The translations under genes were made by a program, and so were the position numbers. From contig USIN01000006.1 in the NCBI GenBank assembly GCA_900554715.1, positions 1 to 20,077 of the forward strand: a stretch of 20,077 bases of DNA, in the 5' to 3' direction. Below, piece after piece: positions 1-7,866 of the stretch. This stretch comes from an uncultured Bacteroidales bacterium. GTDB lineage: Bacteria > Bacteroidota > Bacteroidia > Bacteroidales > Muribaculaceae. Each line of letters opens with the position of its first letter. Positions within the stretch are counted from its first letter, which is position 1. The notes beneath the pieces were generated by a model. That model saw only the letters and a list, made by a program, of their open reading frames with translations, made no database searches and had not been told where the DNA came from.

Positions 1-518
1 TCTATCTCGAGCTCACCGGGCGTCAATGCCGACGGAGCCACAGTGACGCCCTCGGCGTCTATGCCGGTCATGGCTCTGAATGTCAGGGTTGAGCCCTGCA
101 CTGTCGGCCAATAGTACTTGGTCACTGTCGTCCATATGCCGCCTTCTTTCTTAGTAGACTCGTTAGCGAAGAACGTCACAGGCGAGGCATCGGCCGAGCG
201 GTAATAGAATGAATAGATGCTGAAATCACCGAGATTGCCTGTGCCCGTTATGGGCGTGCCGCGGCCGGCCCGCTCTGGCGCGGACATGTCGTCGACAGTG
301 ATATAGGTCGTTATGGGAGTGATGTCGCCGCAGCCCGCGTCGGGCATGAGCGTCATCTCGTCAGGCGTGCAGTCGACCGCAGCAGAACGCGAATCGACCG
401 GCGTCTCCGTCACACCGAAAGCGATTTGTCCGAGAGCCTCGGGGTCGGTCGACCGGCTGTCGTCGCCACACGACGACAAGGCTATAAACAGCATTGGCAG
501 CGCCTGATAGAATTTCAT
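1..518 (-). CDS. Fimbrillin-family lipoprotein (3' end outside window)
   Basis: This reading frame starts at the ATG at 518-516 and stays open to the window edge, giving about 172 residues; the C-terminus is missing. The N-terminus is a lipoprotein signal: a hydrophobic stretch, then L14-S15-S16-C17, so the mature protein should begin at a lipidated Cys17. An 'IAFGV' strand, a 'DSRS' stretch and later 'YYWPTVQGSTLTFRA' follow the pattern of Bacteroidales fimbrillin-like (Mfa-like) proteins, in which the 'W' and 'F.A' elements belong to the first beta domain. It is the last visible gene of the operon that starts near 4032, and the hairpin at 547-581 separates it from the upstream fimbrillin gene. 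No promoter fits in the short gap, so expression probably depends on read-through. It is probably an accessory or tip pilus subunit, but which one is not determinable. The family call is fairly sure; the role is inferred. Confidence 0.75.
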   Translation of the reverse strand, partial: MKFYQALPMLFIALSSCGDDSRSTDPEALGQIAFGVTETPVDSRSAAVDCTPDEMTLMPDAGCGDITPITTYITVDDMSAPERAGRGTPITGTGNLGDFSIYSFYYRSADASPVTFFANESTKKEGGIWTTVTKYYWPTVQGSTLTFRAMTGIDAEGVTVAPSALTPGELEI

Positions 519-546
519 CGTTTGTCTATATGATTGTTATTTGAAA

Positions 547-581
547 AATATACCGGCCCGGCTTCGTCGGGCCGGTATATT
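547..581 (-). terminator. Intrinsic terminator or attenuator hairpin between two fimbrillin genes
   Basis: Perfect 14-bp inverted repeat: left arm AATATACCGGCCCG at 547-560, right arm CGGGCCGGTATATT at 568-581, with a 7-nt loop. Read on the minus strand, the stem is followed by a run of T (548 down to 541 region, TATTTTTC), as in a Rho-independent terminator. It lies 21 bp past the stop at 602 and 29 bp before the next start at 518. No recognisable promoter separates it from that start, so it may reduce downstream gene dosage rather than end the operon. Confidence 0.85.
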
Positions 582-601
582 CTGATGGCTGATTACTGTT
601 G

Positions 602-1639
602 TTATTCTTTTTCGGGGAGTGTGACAGGAATATTCGGATCTTCTACCCAGCCCGCTACAGACTGTACGTTGAACTCGATGGGGAACATCTGCTGGTCGGG
701 GTCGATATTCTGGGGATTGAGTTCGGCGATGAAGTTATAGCTGTGACCGTTCTGGAATGTTGTTGCGGGAAGCACAACCTCGCTGTGGGTATACGTATCG
801 ATGAGAGTGCCGTTGATCATCAAGTCAACTTTAAATGTAATCGAAAGAGCCTTTTCGCTCTCGGGAATGATGAATTTCGTTCCGCTGACGACATTGGCTG
901 TGTTTAAAGCTGTCTGTGACGACGGATTAAACAGATTGTTGCGCAAAACAAGCGTAGCCTCGCTGGTATGCCCTGTCCACACAGGATTTTCTGCACCGAG
1001 CGTCAGAGATGCCTGAGCGGCAGAATTGTTAATCTGCAGATCATAGACCTTGATACTGTAAGAATCGCTGCCCATTGCGTTGTTAAATGTGAATTTCACA
1101 CGCGAAAGAGCATGTTTAAAATCAAATTGTACAGTGCCTGGACTTGCCGTCAGAGGGTCAGCCGTCTGTGCGGTTGCGTATGCATAGACAAGATCCTCGT
1201 TGCCTTTGGCTTTATCGGCGCCGTTGTTGAACGCTATTGTACCTGTGCCATAAAAACCCTCGGTTTCTGTAGGCAGATCTGCGTCCGCCGCCCAGTTATA
1301 GGTATACTGTGTGTTACCCTCTCCGAGAGGCGATGCGATGGCGGTAAAGAAATAGCTTTTGCCGGCTGCCCAGTACTGCAGAGGAGAATAAGTCCATTCC
1401 GTGCCTGATTTAGTCACCTTCTGGGCATCAAAGATTTTAAGGGGTGTTGCCTCGCCGATATAACCGTAGACACTTATCTCTGACAAAGATGCCATCGTCG
1501 CATCAGTCGCTCTTGTCGTCTTGCCGACATAGCTGTCGAAGCCGATGGCTGTCTGTTTCTGCATATCGACTACCTCATCGTTTGAGCACGATGCCAGCGC
1601 GAATGCACTTACTGCAATTAAAAACAGGGATTTTTTCAT
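602..1639 (-). CDS. Fimbrillin-family lipoprotein (probable pilus subunit)
   Basis: 345 residues. The N-terminus MKKSLFLIAVSAFALASC is a clear lipoprotein signal, with lipobox L15-A16-S17-C18. The mature N-terminus shows the fimbrillin-like pattern: 'IGFDSYVGKTTRAT', then 'LSEISVYGY', then 'YWAAGKSYFFTAIA'. In type V pili of this order, subunits reach the outer membrane as lipoproteins and a trypsin-like protease then cuts after an Arg to expose the groove for donor-strand assembly. Arg43 in 'KTTRAT' is the natural candidate here (inference). The C-terminal 'VAGWVEDPNIPVTLP' is typical of the family's last strand. It lies 48 bp downstream of the DUF5119 gene on the same strand and is followed by a strong hairpin, so it could be the most abundant product of the operon. 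The family is confident; whether it is the major shaft subunit is inferred. Confidence 0.88.
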   Translation of the reverse strand: MKKSLFLIAVSAFALASCSNDEVVDMQKQTAIGFDSYVGKTTRATDATMASLSEISVYGYIGEATPLKIFDAQKVTKSGTEWTYSPLQYWAAGKSYFFTAIASPLGEGNTQYTYNWAADADLPTETEGFYGTGTIAFNNGADKAKGNEDLVYAYATAQTADPLTASPGTVQFDFKHALSRVKFTFNNAMGSDSYSIKVYDLQINNSAAQASLTLGAENPVWTGHTSEATLVLRNNLFNPSSQTALNTANVVSGTKFIIPESEKALSITFKVDLMINGTLIDTYTHSEVVLPATTFQNGHSYNFIAELNPQNIDPDQQMFPIEFNVQSVAGWVEDPNIPVTLPEKE

Positions 1640-1687
1640 ACAATTGATTTTTTAAGTTAATAAATATATTGGTTGATACTTACTCGA

Positions 1688-2716
1688 TTACAAGTCTATG
1701 ACGACGTCTTCATATTCACCCCACCCGTCGACCGAGACATCAAAGCCCGAACCCGATTCATTGCCGTCTTCATCGCTGATTTCAAGGCCCTTGACAACGA
1801 TAACGCCGCCGTGGGGCTGAAGTGCGACCTGCTGCGTTACGTCATAGTCGAAGCTCAACGTCTTGCCGTTCTTGAGTTTCACCTCGAGATTGAGTCCGAA
1901 GAAGCCGTCGCTGCGCGAATAGACCGAATTCGGATAGTCGGGAACACCGAACGAGTTGACGACAGCCTCGACACCCCAGTCGTGTATCTTGCAGTCATAG
2001 AGTATCGTGGCGCGCTCCTTGCCCGTGTGGCCGTCGTAGAGATAGACCGACTCGGCCATGCCGCTGAGCGCCCCGCGGGCGATGCCGGCATATTCGATGC
2101 CGCCGGCAAACTCATATCTTACATAGTAGGTGAACACAAGCGGATGCAACGTCACTTCGACCGTCGGTGCGTCGGCCGACGCCTTCTGGTCATATTCCCC
2201 GATGTAGTGGCCGAAGAGATAGTCGGGCGTCGTTATCGTCTTCTCAGGTTCACCGTCGGGGTCGAGACTGTTGCCTTTGTAGCCCGAGCGTGAGCGTGAA
2301 CGCGTACTCGCCTTGGCCGAAACCGTACTGTTGAGGTTGTCGAAGACAATAAATTCGGTGTCGTCGTTATACATCAGCACCGAGTTGATGCCGGGCGCCA
2401 TCTCGACCCGGCCGCCGGAGGCAGGCAGGTGGCGCGTCAGCGTACCGCCGCCCGCGCTGTATGAGTTGACACACAGGCCTTCGGGCGTCACGGGATTGAG
2501 CGACTCATAGCTGACACCAAATCCCGCGGGCCAATCGGCTCTCCAGTCCGGGCCTTCTGGACCGCGCATTTCCCAGCTCAGGTCATACGTGGCCGCGATG
2601 CGTGTGTCATAGCGCGCCGCATGTTCGGGATGATTGAAACACAAGTCCTTGTGCTCGCAGCCGGTCAGCGCCGTGAGCATAATAAGCCCCGGCAGATATA
2701 GTCGGAATAGTCTCAT
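1688..2716 (-). CDS. DUF5119 family lipoprotein of fimbrial locus
   Basis: 342 residues. A signal sequence ends in lipobox L17-T18-G19-C20, followed directly by 'EHKDLCFNHPEH'. This Cys-Glu-His-Lys-Asp-Leu-Cys start is characteristic of DUF5119 lipoproteins found beside DUF3575 and fimbrillin genes in Bacteroidales. The rest is predicted beta-rich, with an Arg/Ser-rich stretch ('STRSRSRSGYKG', about residues 136-147) that may be a surface loop. Its ATG overlaps the TGA of the upstream DUF3575 gene by 4 bp (2713-2716), so the two are probably translationally coupled. By context it is a minor pilus component or assembly/anchoring lipoprotein comparable to FimB/Mfa2-type accessory proteins, but no biochemical role can be read from the sequence. 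Confidence 0.85.
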   Translation of the reverse strand: MRLFRLYLPGLIMLTALTGCEHKDLCFNHPEHAARYDTRIAATYDLSWEMRGPEGPDWRADWPAGFGVSYESLNPVTPEGLCVNSYSAGGGTLTRHLPASGGRVEMAPGINSVLMYNDDTEFIVFDNLNSTVSAKASTRSRSRSGYKGNSLDPDGEPEKTITTPDYLFGHYIGEYDQKASADAPTVEVTLHPLVFTYYVRYEFAGGIEYAGIARGALSGMAESVYLYDGHTGKERATILYDCKIHDWGVEAVVNSFGVPDYPNSVYSRSDGFFGLNLEVKLKNGKTLSFDYDVTQQVALQPHGGVIVVKGLEISDEDGNESGSGFDVSVDGWGEYEDVVIDL

Positions 2717-4032
2717 AGCGCCTGGTTTCCTCCTTTCGGTTTGTTCTTGTTACCGTAGCCTATGAGCCACACGAGCGACACCTCGGCCTTTGTCGGCCCG
2801 AACCACCGGCGCTGCTTGGTCGCCTGCCATACATAGTGGCCGTCGATGGGCGTATATTCATAATACTCGCCGCCGAGGTAGCCGACGCCGACAGTGAAAT
2901 CAATATTGAAACGCCGCGCCAAAGGCAGGGAGAAGCCATATTCGACGCCGCCGCCATAGTTATATTTATTGCCCATATAACCCTTGCCTCCGAGTTCGAA
3001 ATCGTATGTCATTATCTGGGCATAGAGACCGATGTGATGACCCGTCAGAGGCTTTTCGGCAGCCTTGCGGCCAAACCAGCGGCGCACTGCGATATCGCCG
3101 CCATAGTAGCGCCAGTAGTTGTGACGGCGGTTCTTGCTCCACCACGCATACGACCAGTTTGCGTTGACGCTCATCATCTTGCCGAGCCACACCTCGGCGC
3201 CGACGCTCGGTATCAGCAGCAGGTCATAGAGCCCGTTGGTCTTAAGCGAAGCATAAAACGGTCTGCGTGAGACTGATACGGGGGGATAATTTGAATCAAC
3301 CGTATCGGCTGATGCCATTATTTCGGTTTCCGGCTCATTTACTTCTTCGGTTTCTGTCACGCAAACAGGGTCTATAAGCTTTCCCGACAGCAGTCGCGTT
3401 ATCTCCTCGGACGACACATAATTGAACGTCACCGAAGCATAGCGCAACTCCTCGAGCAGAGGCACAATCTCGCGCCATATCCGGCCGCCGCGCGCCCGTC
3501 GCAGCCTGTTTATCTTCACCTCGTCCGACCGCGTCTCGTCGCCGAGAATCTTCATGGCCTCCTCGCGGTGAGCGATATCCGAATTCTCAATCACCTCGGC
3601 CAGCGACGACATACCTTTCACCTCATACGAGCGCGAAATCTCATCGGGCAGCGGCGCCGTCGCCGCCTTCATCACGAAATCCTCGAGTGCGGCCATACGC
3701 TTGCGCGCCAACAGCGCGTTCGCCGCCGCCGGACCCTCCGGCGACGCATAGCCTGTATACTCAATGCTCGTTATCGCAGGGAACGAATCGCGCGCAATCG
3801 AATCGAGGAAACACCTTATCCTGTCGAGCGACTCCGCGTTGCGTCCATAGTTCGCGTCAATATCGCTGCCGTTAACCACAAACGTCACGCTCGACACCAT
3901 TCTGGCGCCGGCATCGTCAGCGGCCCGCGCCGTCAGCGCCGACAGAGCGAGAATACAGCAGACAAGCATGATTACTATTCTGCCGGATATGGCGTATGGG
4001 AGCGCATGGTATGATTCAGGTCGATTTTCCAA
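2713..4032 (-). CDS. DUF3575 protein with OmpA-like N-terminal domain (pilus-associated outer-membrane protein)
   Basis: 439 residues if translation begins at the TTG at 4032; the first in-frame ATG is at 3969 (418 residues). A signal peptide ends near 'ALTARA-ADD'. The ATG version leaves no positive charge before the hydrophobic core, whereas the TTG version keeps Arg18, so the start is unresolved; I kept the longer form. Residues about 45-125 are OmpA-like ('SSVTFVVNGSDIDANYGRN', 'SIEYTGYASPEG', then 'LLARKRMAALEDFV'), the pattern that binds peptidoglycan or acts as a periplasmic plug. Residues about 257-432 match DUF3575 ('RRPFYASLKTNGLYDLLLIPSVGAEVWLGK', aromatic-rich alternating strands ending 'VSLVWLIGYG'), consistent with a small outer-membrane beta barrel. 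It is first in the operon, about 100 nt after the promoter at 4141-4172, and overlaps DUF5119 by ATGA. It probably anchors or exports the pilus; that is inferred from conserved neighbourhood. Confidence 0.88.
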   Translation of the reverse strand: MENRPESYHALPYAISGRIVIMLVCCILALSALTARAADDAGARMVSSVTFVVNGSDIDANYGRNAESLDRIRCFLDSIARDSFPAITSIEYTGYASPEGPAAANALLARKRMAALEDFVMKAATAPLPDEISRSYEVKGMSSLAEVIENSDIAHREEAMKILGDETRSDEVKINRLRRARGGRIWREIVPLLEELRYASVTFNYVSSEEITRLLSGKLIDPVCVTETEEVNEPETEIMASADTVDSNYPPVSVSRRPFYASLKTNGLYDLLLIPSVGAEVWLGKMMSVNANWSYAWWSKNRRHNYWRYYGGDIAVRRWFGRKAAEKPLTGHHIGLYAQIMTYDFELGGKGYMGNKYNYGGGVEYGFSLPLARRFNIDFTVGVGYLGGEYYEYTPIDGHYVWQATKQRRWFGPTKAEVSLVWLIGYGNKNKPKGGNQAL

Positions 4033-4383
4033 CTGGTATTCGTAATGTCTGATTTCTTAAAACTCTCAACGTTTCGCCAACAATCAGGTCATTACTAACA
4101 GCAGTTAATGGAAAAAAGAAGAAAGTGTTTTATTCGGGGCCAAATATAGCACAGATAACTCACACCACCAAACAAAACCCGCAAAATGTTTAAATTTCCC
4201 CAAAAAACTTAACAAAACTGCATCTCCGGTCTGTCTCCGCACAAGATAAACACAAAAACATAGACATACAAGAATACAAGTTTTTATATAGCGATTTATA
4301 TACCTTATTCTTCACTCATTATATTCTCGATTGTGCATTTACAGGCACTAAGCCAATCCCATACCCTCTCAAGACTCTCTATT
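4033..4383. other. Intergenic region, AT-rich, upstream of the fimbrial operon
   Basis: About 350 bp without a gene. It contains the fimbrial promoter (4141-4172) and the leader of that operon. The part from about 4173 to 4383 is very AT-rich and lies just beyond the 3' end of the AlbA_2 gene. I found no strong hairpin terminator, tRNA or repeat in it. Confidence 0.6.
4141..4172 (-). promoter_or_regulatory. Bacteroidota-type promoter of the fimbrial operon
   Basis: On the minus strand, TTTG (4172-4169), a 20-nt spacer and TATATTTG (4148-4141) match the Bacteroidota sigma consensus TTTG-N19-21-TAnnTTTG exactly. Transcription should start near 4134, giving a leader of about 100 nt to the start at 4032. 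I saw no flanking inverted repeats that would make this an invertible promoter. Confidence 0.8.
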
Positions 4384-5745
4384 TCACAACATCACGACCC
4401 ACATTCCTGCATTATCTTTTCCTTTACGTTTCAACACTCCAACTTTCTGCAAAGACGCCAAGTCACGTTCGACCGTGCGCTGGCTCACCGACAACATCTC
4501 CGACATCCGCCGTCCGCTTATTGTCGGAGACTGCCTGATAATATCCAATATTTTCTGCTGGCGCACAGTCACTTTCATCTCCGACACATCTCCGACATCC
4601 GACACTTCGACAGATGCAAAAATTATAGTTTGAAATTGAGTCGGGGTCGACTTAAATACAGGTTTAAACTCATCTTTATATCCGGGAAGGACCATAGTTT
4701 CATTACAAATGCGTGTAAGTCCGCTTCCACGCTTTTCCATATAATCCAATTGCGCCATAACATTTGCGAGTATCGGATTACGCCTCTCCGATGAAACTTC
4801 CTGAATATCTAAATCTTGAATAAGTAAACCGTTATACATTCCGCCAGGAGAAGTGACTGCCAGACGGTCATCATAAATATCGAGATGTACTTCTCCTCCC
4901 ATTACTGTATAGTCTCGGTGTATAAAATGATTAACTATTGCTTCGAGAACAGCACGTTCAGCATACTCTGGTTTATCTTTTCGACCGTCGGGCAGCTTTT
5001 CCCATCCTCTCCTTGTATTCGATTTCACAAAATTCATCGCCTCACGAAGCAACATCAAAACATTGCCGGTGAATTCGGCATCGTTTATTGCGTCGCCCTT
5101 TATCTGACCATTCCATCTCGTACAATACAACCTTGATTGCCATAAAGGACAATCATCGGCAAACAAAGAGCCTGCATTGGTAAGACATCCCGAGTTCGTA
5201 ACAAGACCAAACGACAAGAGATATTTTTTGTTCCAGTCTTGACCCGTACGAACTTTGAATGTATTAGACAATATAGTGAAAGAATAGTCTTCGACCCTAT
5301 AATCTGTGTGCAATGAATCAAACGTTTTATTTGAGCCCTTCAATACCAGCCGTACCATTTGTTCTGCCGTTGCAGGCAAACTCTCATCACCCACACGCAC
5401 AAAAGCTATACGCTGTCCGTCACCGACATAATAGTAAGGAGTGTAACTGCCCGGCATGACTCTCACTCTGAGTATATCAAGACCCTCAATTCTATAAGGC
5501 AGCATTTCAACATCTGGCAACGGATCCATATAATCACGAATCTTACTGCTGATAATTTCACAAACATGCTGTATATTCTCAAGTCCTTTTACAATACCCT
5601 CATTGTCTATCCCAAAGAAAAGCGAGCCACCCAGTCCGTTAGCAAAAGCACAAATGCTTTTCAACCAACTTTTAGGCTTCTTTTACTCAAGCTGTAATTT
5701 AAAGTCATACGCGGTGCATTCTGCTATCAAAGTCTCTAATTTCAT
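4384..5745 (-). pseudogene. AlbA_2/HATPase_c_4 winged-helix regulator interrupted by an in-frame stop
   Basis: From the ATG at 5745 the frame reads MKLETLIAECTAYDFKLQLE, then TAA (5685-5683), then continues without break as 'KKPKSWLKSICAFANGLGG' to the stop at 4384. The restored protein would be 453 residues. Its domains are an N-terminal Schlafen-type AlbA_2 domain ('FANGLGGSLFFGIDNEGIVKGLEN'), a HATPase_c_4-like region ('AERAVLEAIVNHFIHRDY...VHLDIYDDRLAVTSPGG' and 'YMEKRGSGLTRI'), and a C-terminal winged helix ('RQQKILDIIRQSPTISGRRMSEMLSVSQRTVERDL'). Relatives usually read 'LEEKKPKSWLK', so a single G-to-T change (GAA to TAA) explains the stop. Everything after it is intact and the promoter at 5801-5831 is kept, so the inactivation looks recent, or a shortened protein starts at the TTG at 5664 without the first strands of AlbA_2. 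A sequencing error is also possible. Base composition is more AT-rich than the flanking operons. Confidence 0.82.
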
Positions 5746-5800
5746 TTTTCGGTGACTGCTACAATATTATAAATCAGTATAATTCATCATGTCAAAAATA

Positions 5801-5831
5801 CAAAGTTATAATTAAATACCGAATTACCAAG
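5801..5831 (-). promoter_or_regulatory. Promoter of the interrupted AlbA_2 gene
   Basis: Minus strand: CTTG (5831-5828), a 19-nt spacer and TAACTTTG (5808-5801). The -7 box is perfect; the -33 box has one mismatch. The expected start of transcription is near 5794, about 50 nt before the ATG at 5745. This supports 5745 rather than 5664 as the original translation start. Confidence 0.65.
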
Positions 5832-5934
5832 ATAAAAATCTTTCCCGGGCATTATTAATTGCTTCAACATATTCCCAATGATAGCGAATAGTAAGCTTCC
5901 GCGCCTTATACCACCGCCCGACCTTACGTCGTTC
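5824..5934 (-). other. Possible 3' remnant of a lost gene
   Basis: A 36-codon open stretch without a start codon runs from an upstream TAA (5937-5935) to a TAA at 5826-5824. It translates to a protein-like string that includes 'GRWYKARKLTIRYHWEY' and 'VEAINNARERFLSW'. The amphipathic, charge-rich pattern resembles the end of a real protein, but I do not recognise the family. It overlaps the -33 box of the AlbA_2 promoter. It may equally be chance. Confidence 0.25.
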
Positions 5935-6151
5935 TTATGGCCTTGATTGTGCGTTGCTAAAGGAGCGTCGATGTCACCGCATGCGAGGTTATGACTAAGT
6001 CCGGGACAATCAGAAAAAAACAGCTATGCGTCTCAGACGCGCCGTTGTGGTCGCAAAAAAATCCTTATCCATCATATCGGCGCCTTTCTGTCCTTTTATC
6101 CCCCCCTAAATCTCCGCGTGCCTCTTCTGTCATTATGTTCTTCTGTTTCTC

Positions 6152-6182
6152 TTTGCAATATTGAAAAAAATAAATAACTTTG
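6152..6182 (+). promoter_or_regulatory. Bacteroidota-type promoter of the GNAT-Sel1-nitroreductase-ogt operon
   Basis: TTTG (6152-6155), a 19-nt spacer and TAACTTTG (6175-6182) fit the consensus with no mismatch. The predicted transcript start near 6189 leaves a leader of about 19 nt before the ATG at 6208, which supports that start codon. Confidence 0.8.
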
Positions 6183-6207
6183 TGGAAATTAGACTTAAAT
6201 CTATCCC

Positions 6208-7398
6208 ATGGCACGATTCAGATACGACAACAAAATCAAGCTTCTCATCATTCTTGCCTCGATACTGCTCATTCTGCTGTGTCTGTCGGTCATAGCCTGG
6301 TTCAGGACCGGCGAAGAGGCCTCCGTCGGCATATTCTCGCTCGCCGTCACCCTCCTCGGCACAATGTTTATCGCCGTCGAACTCAAAAACGGCCAGGACG
6401 TCACCTGCAGCGACATGCTCATCGACCTCAACAACTACTTCCACGACAGCGACCGCCTCATGAAAGTTTACGACGTCCTCGAACGCCACGAGACCGCTCC
6501 CGACGCCTGCCGCGAACTCTGGAAAGACGTCCGCAGCGTCGAGGTCGCCCACTACTGCACCTTCTTTGAAAACCTCTACCTTCTCTACCGCCACCACATC
6601 GCCGAGATCGAAGACCTCGACGACCTCTTCGGCTACCGCTTCTTCATCTTCGTCAACAACCCCTACATCCAGGAGAACTATATCCTCCCGACATCGTCGT
6701 CTTACGTCCAGATTTTCAAGCTCTACGACGCCTGGACCGCCCACCGGCGCCACAAAGGAGGACCCGACTGGCGCAACCGCATCCCATTCAGCAAATATAT
6801 GTTCTCGCCCGAATATCTCAAAGACCGTCTCTACCTCAACGACCTGTCGATGAAAGAGCCCGACGAACCGGTGACCTTCGAGTCAAAGGGCAAACAATTC
6901 ACTCTCAGAGATCTGACATTCGAGAATCTGAGCGAAATACTTGACCTCCAGCGCCAATGCACCGACGCGCTGCCCGACCCCGACATATATTATCCGCTCT
7001 CGCGCAACGAACTGCTCGAATCGCTCCACCTCGACATCGTTCCCGGCATCTTCGCTCCCGACGGCCGCCTCGTCGCCGTTGCCGCCATTGTCATCGGCCG
7101 TGTCAGCGACCGCAATCTCGCCGAAAGCTCTGACGATGAGAAGAAAACCTCATTCACCTTCGATGCCGTTTTCGTGGCCCCCGACTGGCGCGGCTACGGG
7201 CTGCAGCGCATACTCATAGACCGCGCCGCTGAAAAGGCACGCGAGGCCGGAGCAAAGCAGATTCTCGCAACCGTCTCGCCCGACAACCGCCACAGCCTCG
7301 CCAACTTCACTTCCGCAGGCTATGAAATCACGGCGACAGTCAGCAAGTACGGAGGCCTGACACGCAACATTCTCCGCTATGATCTCACGGCCCGCTGA
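6208..7398 (+). CDS. Membrane-anchored GNAT-family N-acetyltransferase
   Basis: 396 residues. Two N-terminal membrane helices (about 10-31 and 38-58) are followed by an unrecognised, mostly helical region (about 65-215), which is aromatic- and acid-rich ('YCTFFENLYLLYRHH', 'YRFFIFVNNPY'). The C-terminal GNAT domain (about 224-393) has the acetyl-CoA pyrophosphate-binding motif A, 'VFVAPDWRGYGLQRILIDRA' (R328-G329-Y330-G331-L332-Q333). The later 'VSPDNRHSLANFTSAGY' is the motif B region, with Asn366 and the usual Phe/Gly-Tyr turn. The substrate is unknown. It is first in a plus-strand operon. The coding sequence is markedly C-rich at third positions compared with the AlbA_2 genes on either side. 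The N-terminal half is loosely reminiscent of small two-helix membrane proteins (DUF4760-like), but that is a weak impression. The GNAT call is firm; the fusion architecture is what the sequence shows. Confidence 0.85.
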   Translation: MARFRYDNKIKLLIILASILLILLCLSVIAWFRTGEEASVGIFSLAVTLLGTMFIAVELKNGQDVTCSDMLIDLNNYFHDSDRLMKVYDVLERHETAPDACRELWKDVRSVEVAHYCTFFENLYLLYRHHIAEIEDLDDLFGYRFFIFVNNPYIQENYILPTSSSYVQIFKLYDAWTAHRRHKGGPDWRNRIPFSKYMFSPEYLKDRLYLNDLSMKEPDEPVTFESKGKQFTLRDLTFENLSEILDLQRQCTDALPDPDIYYPLSRNELLESLHLDIVPGIFAPDGRLVAVAAIVIGRVSDRNLAESSDDEKKTSFTFDAVFVAPDWRGYGLQRILIDRAAEKAREAGAKQILATVSPDNRHSLANFTSAGYEITATVSKYGGLTRNILRYDLTAR

Positions 7399-7399
7399 C

Positions 7400-7864
7400 A
7401 TGAGCAAATCCGACAGATACCGTTCACTGCTGTATGACGCGGGCGACGACCGCGCCGACGTAGCCCGTCACCTCAGCGACTACTACTGGAACATCGTCAT
7501 GCCCGAATATCTCGACGACCCCGACTCGCGGGAGCGCCTGTTCCACTGGACCTCAGTCGCCGTACGGCTCGATCCCGACAGCCATTCTTTCCGCATGGGA
7601 TGGCTGTATGCCGACGGCATCGGCTGCCGCCGCGACACCGACAAGGCGGTCGATTTCTTCACCGACGCCTACTGCTCGGGCGACTGGCGGGGAGCCGGAG
7701 CCATAGCAAAGATGCTCGAGGAATATCTCGAAGACAATCCCGGCCTCGACGCCGCAGACCGCCGCGAGTGTGAGCGCGAGATAAGCGACTGGCACAAGCG
7801 CGCCGACCTCCTCCGCGACGAACAGTTCGACCGCATCATCAGCCACATTGACAGACAAGATTAA
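7400..7864 (+). CDS. Sel1-like repeat protein
   Basis: 154 residues from the ATG at 7400, one base after the preceding stop; an in-frame ATG at 7379 inside the GNAT gene would add seven residues and is less likely. Residues about 64-100 form one Sel1-like repeat: 'RMGWLYADGIGCRRDTDKAVDFFTDAYCSGDWRGAGAIA' fits the LGxxYxxGxGVxxDxxKAxxWxxxAxxxG pattern. Flanking helices ('FHWTSVAVRLDPDS', 'REISDWHKRADLL') are probably degenerate repeats. Such folds are protein-protein interaction scaffolds. No signal peptide is visible, so it is cytoplasmic. It is co-transcribed with the acetyltransferase and nitroreductase; the partner is unknown. Confidence 0.75.
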   Translation: MSKSDRYRSLLYDAGDDRADVARHLSDYYWNIVMPEYLDDPDSRERLFHWTSVAVRLDPDSHSFRMGWLYADGIGCRRDTDKAVDFFTDAYCSGDWRGAGAIAKMLEEYLEDNPGLDAADRRECEREISDWHKRADLLRDEQFDRIISHIDRQD

Positions 7865-7866
7865 TC

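Larger units (their letters stand above)
5746..6207. other. Divergent intergenic region between the AlbA_2 gene and the GNAT operon
   Basis: About 460 bp without a confident gene. It holds two divergent promoters (5801-5831 minus, 6152-6182 plus) and the possible gene remnant at 5824-5934. A short perfect hairpin GCGTC-TCA-GACGC sits at 6028-6040 without a T-tract. I found no tRNA-like fold, riboswitch or recognisable mobile-element end. Confidence 0.5.

Noticed and set aside
1660..1690. TATATTTA on the minus strand before the fimbrillin gene as a separate promoter
   Set aside because: The last base of the -7 box is wrong and the nearest CTTG is 22 nt away, outside the usual spacing; the gene is more simply read as part of the operon.
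2836..3270. Plus-strand open frames opposite DUF3575, DUF5119 and the TonB receptor
   Set aside because: They are mirror frames of GC-rich coding sequence without start context or recognisable domains.
4033..4383. Possible invertible (phase-variable) promoter for the fimbrial operon
   Set aside because: I looked for inverted repeats on both sides of the promoter at 4141-4172 and found none of useful length, and no recombinase gene is in the window.
6028..6040. Small hairpin GCGTC-TCA-GACGC as a terminator or ncRNA
   Set aside because: A 5-bp stem with no T-tract and no neighbouring conserved fold is too weak to support a call.
6133..6753. Long minus-strand open frame opposite the GNAT gene, with many Val/Asp/Glu residues
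   Set aside because: It is the antisense shadow of a C-rich plus-strand gene; its composition is biased, it has no domain and the plus-strand frame has clear GNAT motifs and a promoter.
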